Positions 4,673-5,190 of a stretch of DNA of 5,190 bases are shown piece after piece. A program made the position numbers and the translations under genes. The DNA is from Nitrospinota bacterium (GTDB taxonomy: Bacteria; Nitrospinota; Nitrospinia; Nitrospinales; VA-1), in the NCBI GenBank assembly GCA_022567815.1, contig JADFGI010000237.1, positions 1 through 5,190 of the forward strand. The letters are read 5' to 3'. Each line of letters begins with the position of its first letter. The stretch's first letter is position 1. The notes beneath the pieces were generated by a model. That model ran no database searches, was not told the origin of the DNA, and saw only the letters and a list, made by a program, of their open reading frames with translations.

Positions 4673-5065
4673 TTATACCCTTCTACGTTTCCTGGGACGA
4701 CACCCGTTGTGCGGAATCGGAGTTTTATCCCGAATAACCAAAATTTCCATGCCCGCCGCCTGCAGTGCCCGAATAGCGGACTCCCGTCCCGGCCCCGGCC
4801 CCCGAACATGAACTTCCAGTTTTCTCATTCCCATATCCCTGGCTTTTTGCGCCGCTTTCTCTGCCGCCACCTGCGCCGCGAACGGAGTACTTTTCCTCGA
4901 CCCCTTGAAACCCTGCGCCCCAGCGCTGGACCAGGAAACGACGTTTCCCGCTGTATCGCTGATGGTCACAATGGTATTGTTAAAGGTCGCCTGAATATGG
5001 GCGATTCCTGTCTCCGGCGCCGTCTTATGTTTCTTTTTTCCGCCTCTTGCTTTGCCTTTGTCCAT
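4673..5065 (-). CDS. rpsK: 30S ribosomal protein S11
   Basis: S11 forms part of the platform of the small subunit and contacts mRNA near the Shine-Dalgarno helix. The 130-residue product has the normal family length and blocks: GIAHIQATFNNTIVTISD (20-37), SWSSAGAQGFKGSRKSTPFAAQ (44-65), VHVRGPGPGRESAIRAL (86-102) and the C-terminal PIPHNGCRPRKRRRV. The N-terminal 14 residues are lysine/glycine-rich, as is usual. ATG 5065 is preceded by GAGGAA (5073-5078) seven bases away. In most bacteria rpsM lies immediately upstream. Here the 125 bases up to the window edge contain a repeat module and no recognisable S13 C-terminus, so the junction is expanded or rearranged. Confidence 0.97.
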   Translation of the reverse strand: MDKGKARGGKKKHKTAPETGIAHIQATFNNTIVTISDTAGNVVSWSSAGAQGFKGSRKSTPFAAQVAAEKAAQKARDMGMRKLEVHVRGPGPGRESAIRALQAAGMEILVIRDKTPIPHNGCRPRKRRRV

Positions 5066-5080
5066 TTATGGTTTCCTCAA

Positions 5081-5110
5081 TTAATTCTCACCAGTGGGTT
5101 TCATACCCCG
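5081..5110 (-). repeat. 30-bp dispersed repeat module, copy 2, in the rpsK leader
   Basis: On the minus strand this module matches 1437-1466 at 28 of 30 positions, with the first 22 bases identical. It ends a few bases before the rpsK Shine-Dalgarno sequence. The two mismatches lie in its last nine bases. Confidence 0.8.
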
Positions 5111-5129
5111 TGGCTACTAGCCGTAGGGG
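5106..5129. repeat. C4/G4 hairpin with inner GGCT-ACT-AGCC stem
   Basis: CCCC (5106-5109) pairs with GGGG (5126-5129), and inside it GGCT (5112-5115) pairs with AGCC (5119-5122) around a three-base ACT loop. A small internal loop (GT against GTA) separates the two stems. It adjoins the 30-bp module just as the triloop hairpin at 1422-1436 adjoins the other copy. From 5130 to the window edge I see no supported feature. Confidence 0.55.
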
Positions 5130-5190
5130 CAACTTTCAAAACCTTGTTTCGCCGAGCTAACGTTTGCTGGCCAAAAAAGTATTTGTCATT

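Overview
This is bacterial chromosomal DNA of moderate GC content. It carries the 3' part of the conserved alpha ribosomal-protein operon on the minus strand and three unrelated housekeeping-type genes on the plus strand. The lineage cannot be fixed from sequence alone. The RpoA, S4, S11 and L17 proteins are bacterial, and S4 is the four-cysteine zinc-binding form. The PflX-type radical SAM and YkgJ-type cysteine-cluster proteins are common in anaerobic or microaerophilic Gram-negatives such as delta-proteobacterial or Nitrospinota-like groups; that placement is an inference.

Layout. Positions 1-179 (+) hold the C-terminal end of a DnaE-family DNA polymerase III alpha-like protein. A candidate sigma70 promoter starts at its stop codon and leads to a PflX-type radical SAM protein (260-1240, +). 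About 500 bases without a convincing gene follow (1241-1739), filled with stem-loops and repeat modules. A YkgJ/UPF0153-type cysteine-cluster protein comes next (1740-2153, +). It converges on a minus-strand cluster that reads, in transcription order, rpsK (S11, 5065-4673), rpsD (S4, TTG start, 4640-4014), rpoA (RNA polymerase alpha, 3933-2905) and rplQ (L17, 2750-2259).

How the genes relate. S11, S4, alpha and L17 form the classic translation/transcription operon, normally preceded by rpsM, which is not in the window. The plus-strand genes have no visible functional link to it. Convergent transcription meets at about 2154-2258, where one weak hairpin lies.

Most unusual feature. A family of GC-rich, stem-loop-forming, modular repeats is dispersed between these genes. 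An element of about 90-110 bp occurs just upstream of the YkgJ-like gene (1607-1694) and, on the other strand, between rpoA and rplQ (2775-2883). The two copies share a perfect 46-bp core and have the same orientation relative to the gene downstream. A second 30-bp module links 1437-1466 with the leader of rpsK (5081-5110). Small 6-bp-stem triloop hairpins recur between them. One position in the stem covaries, and one copy carries an extra hairpin. The elements interrupt an otherwise compact ribosomal operon at two junctions. Separately, rplQ appears to have a lysine-rich C-terminal tail cut off by a one-base frame change at an A4 run.
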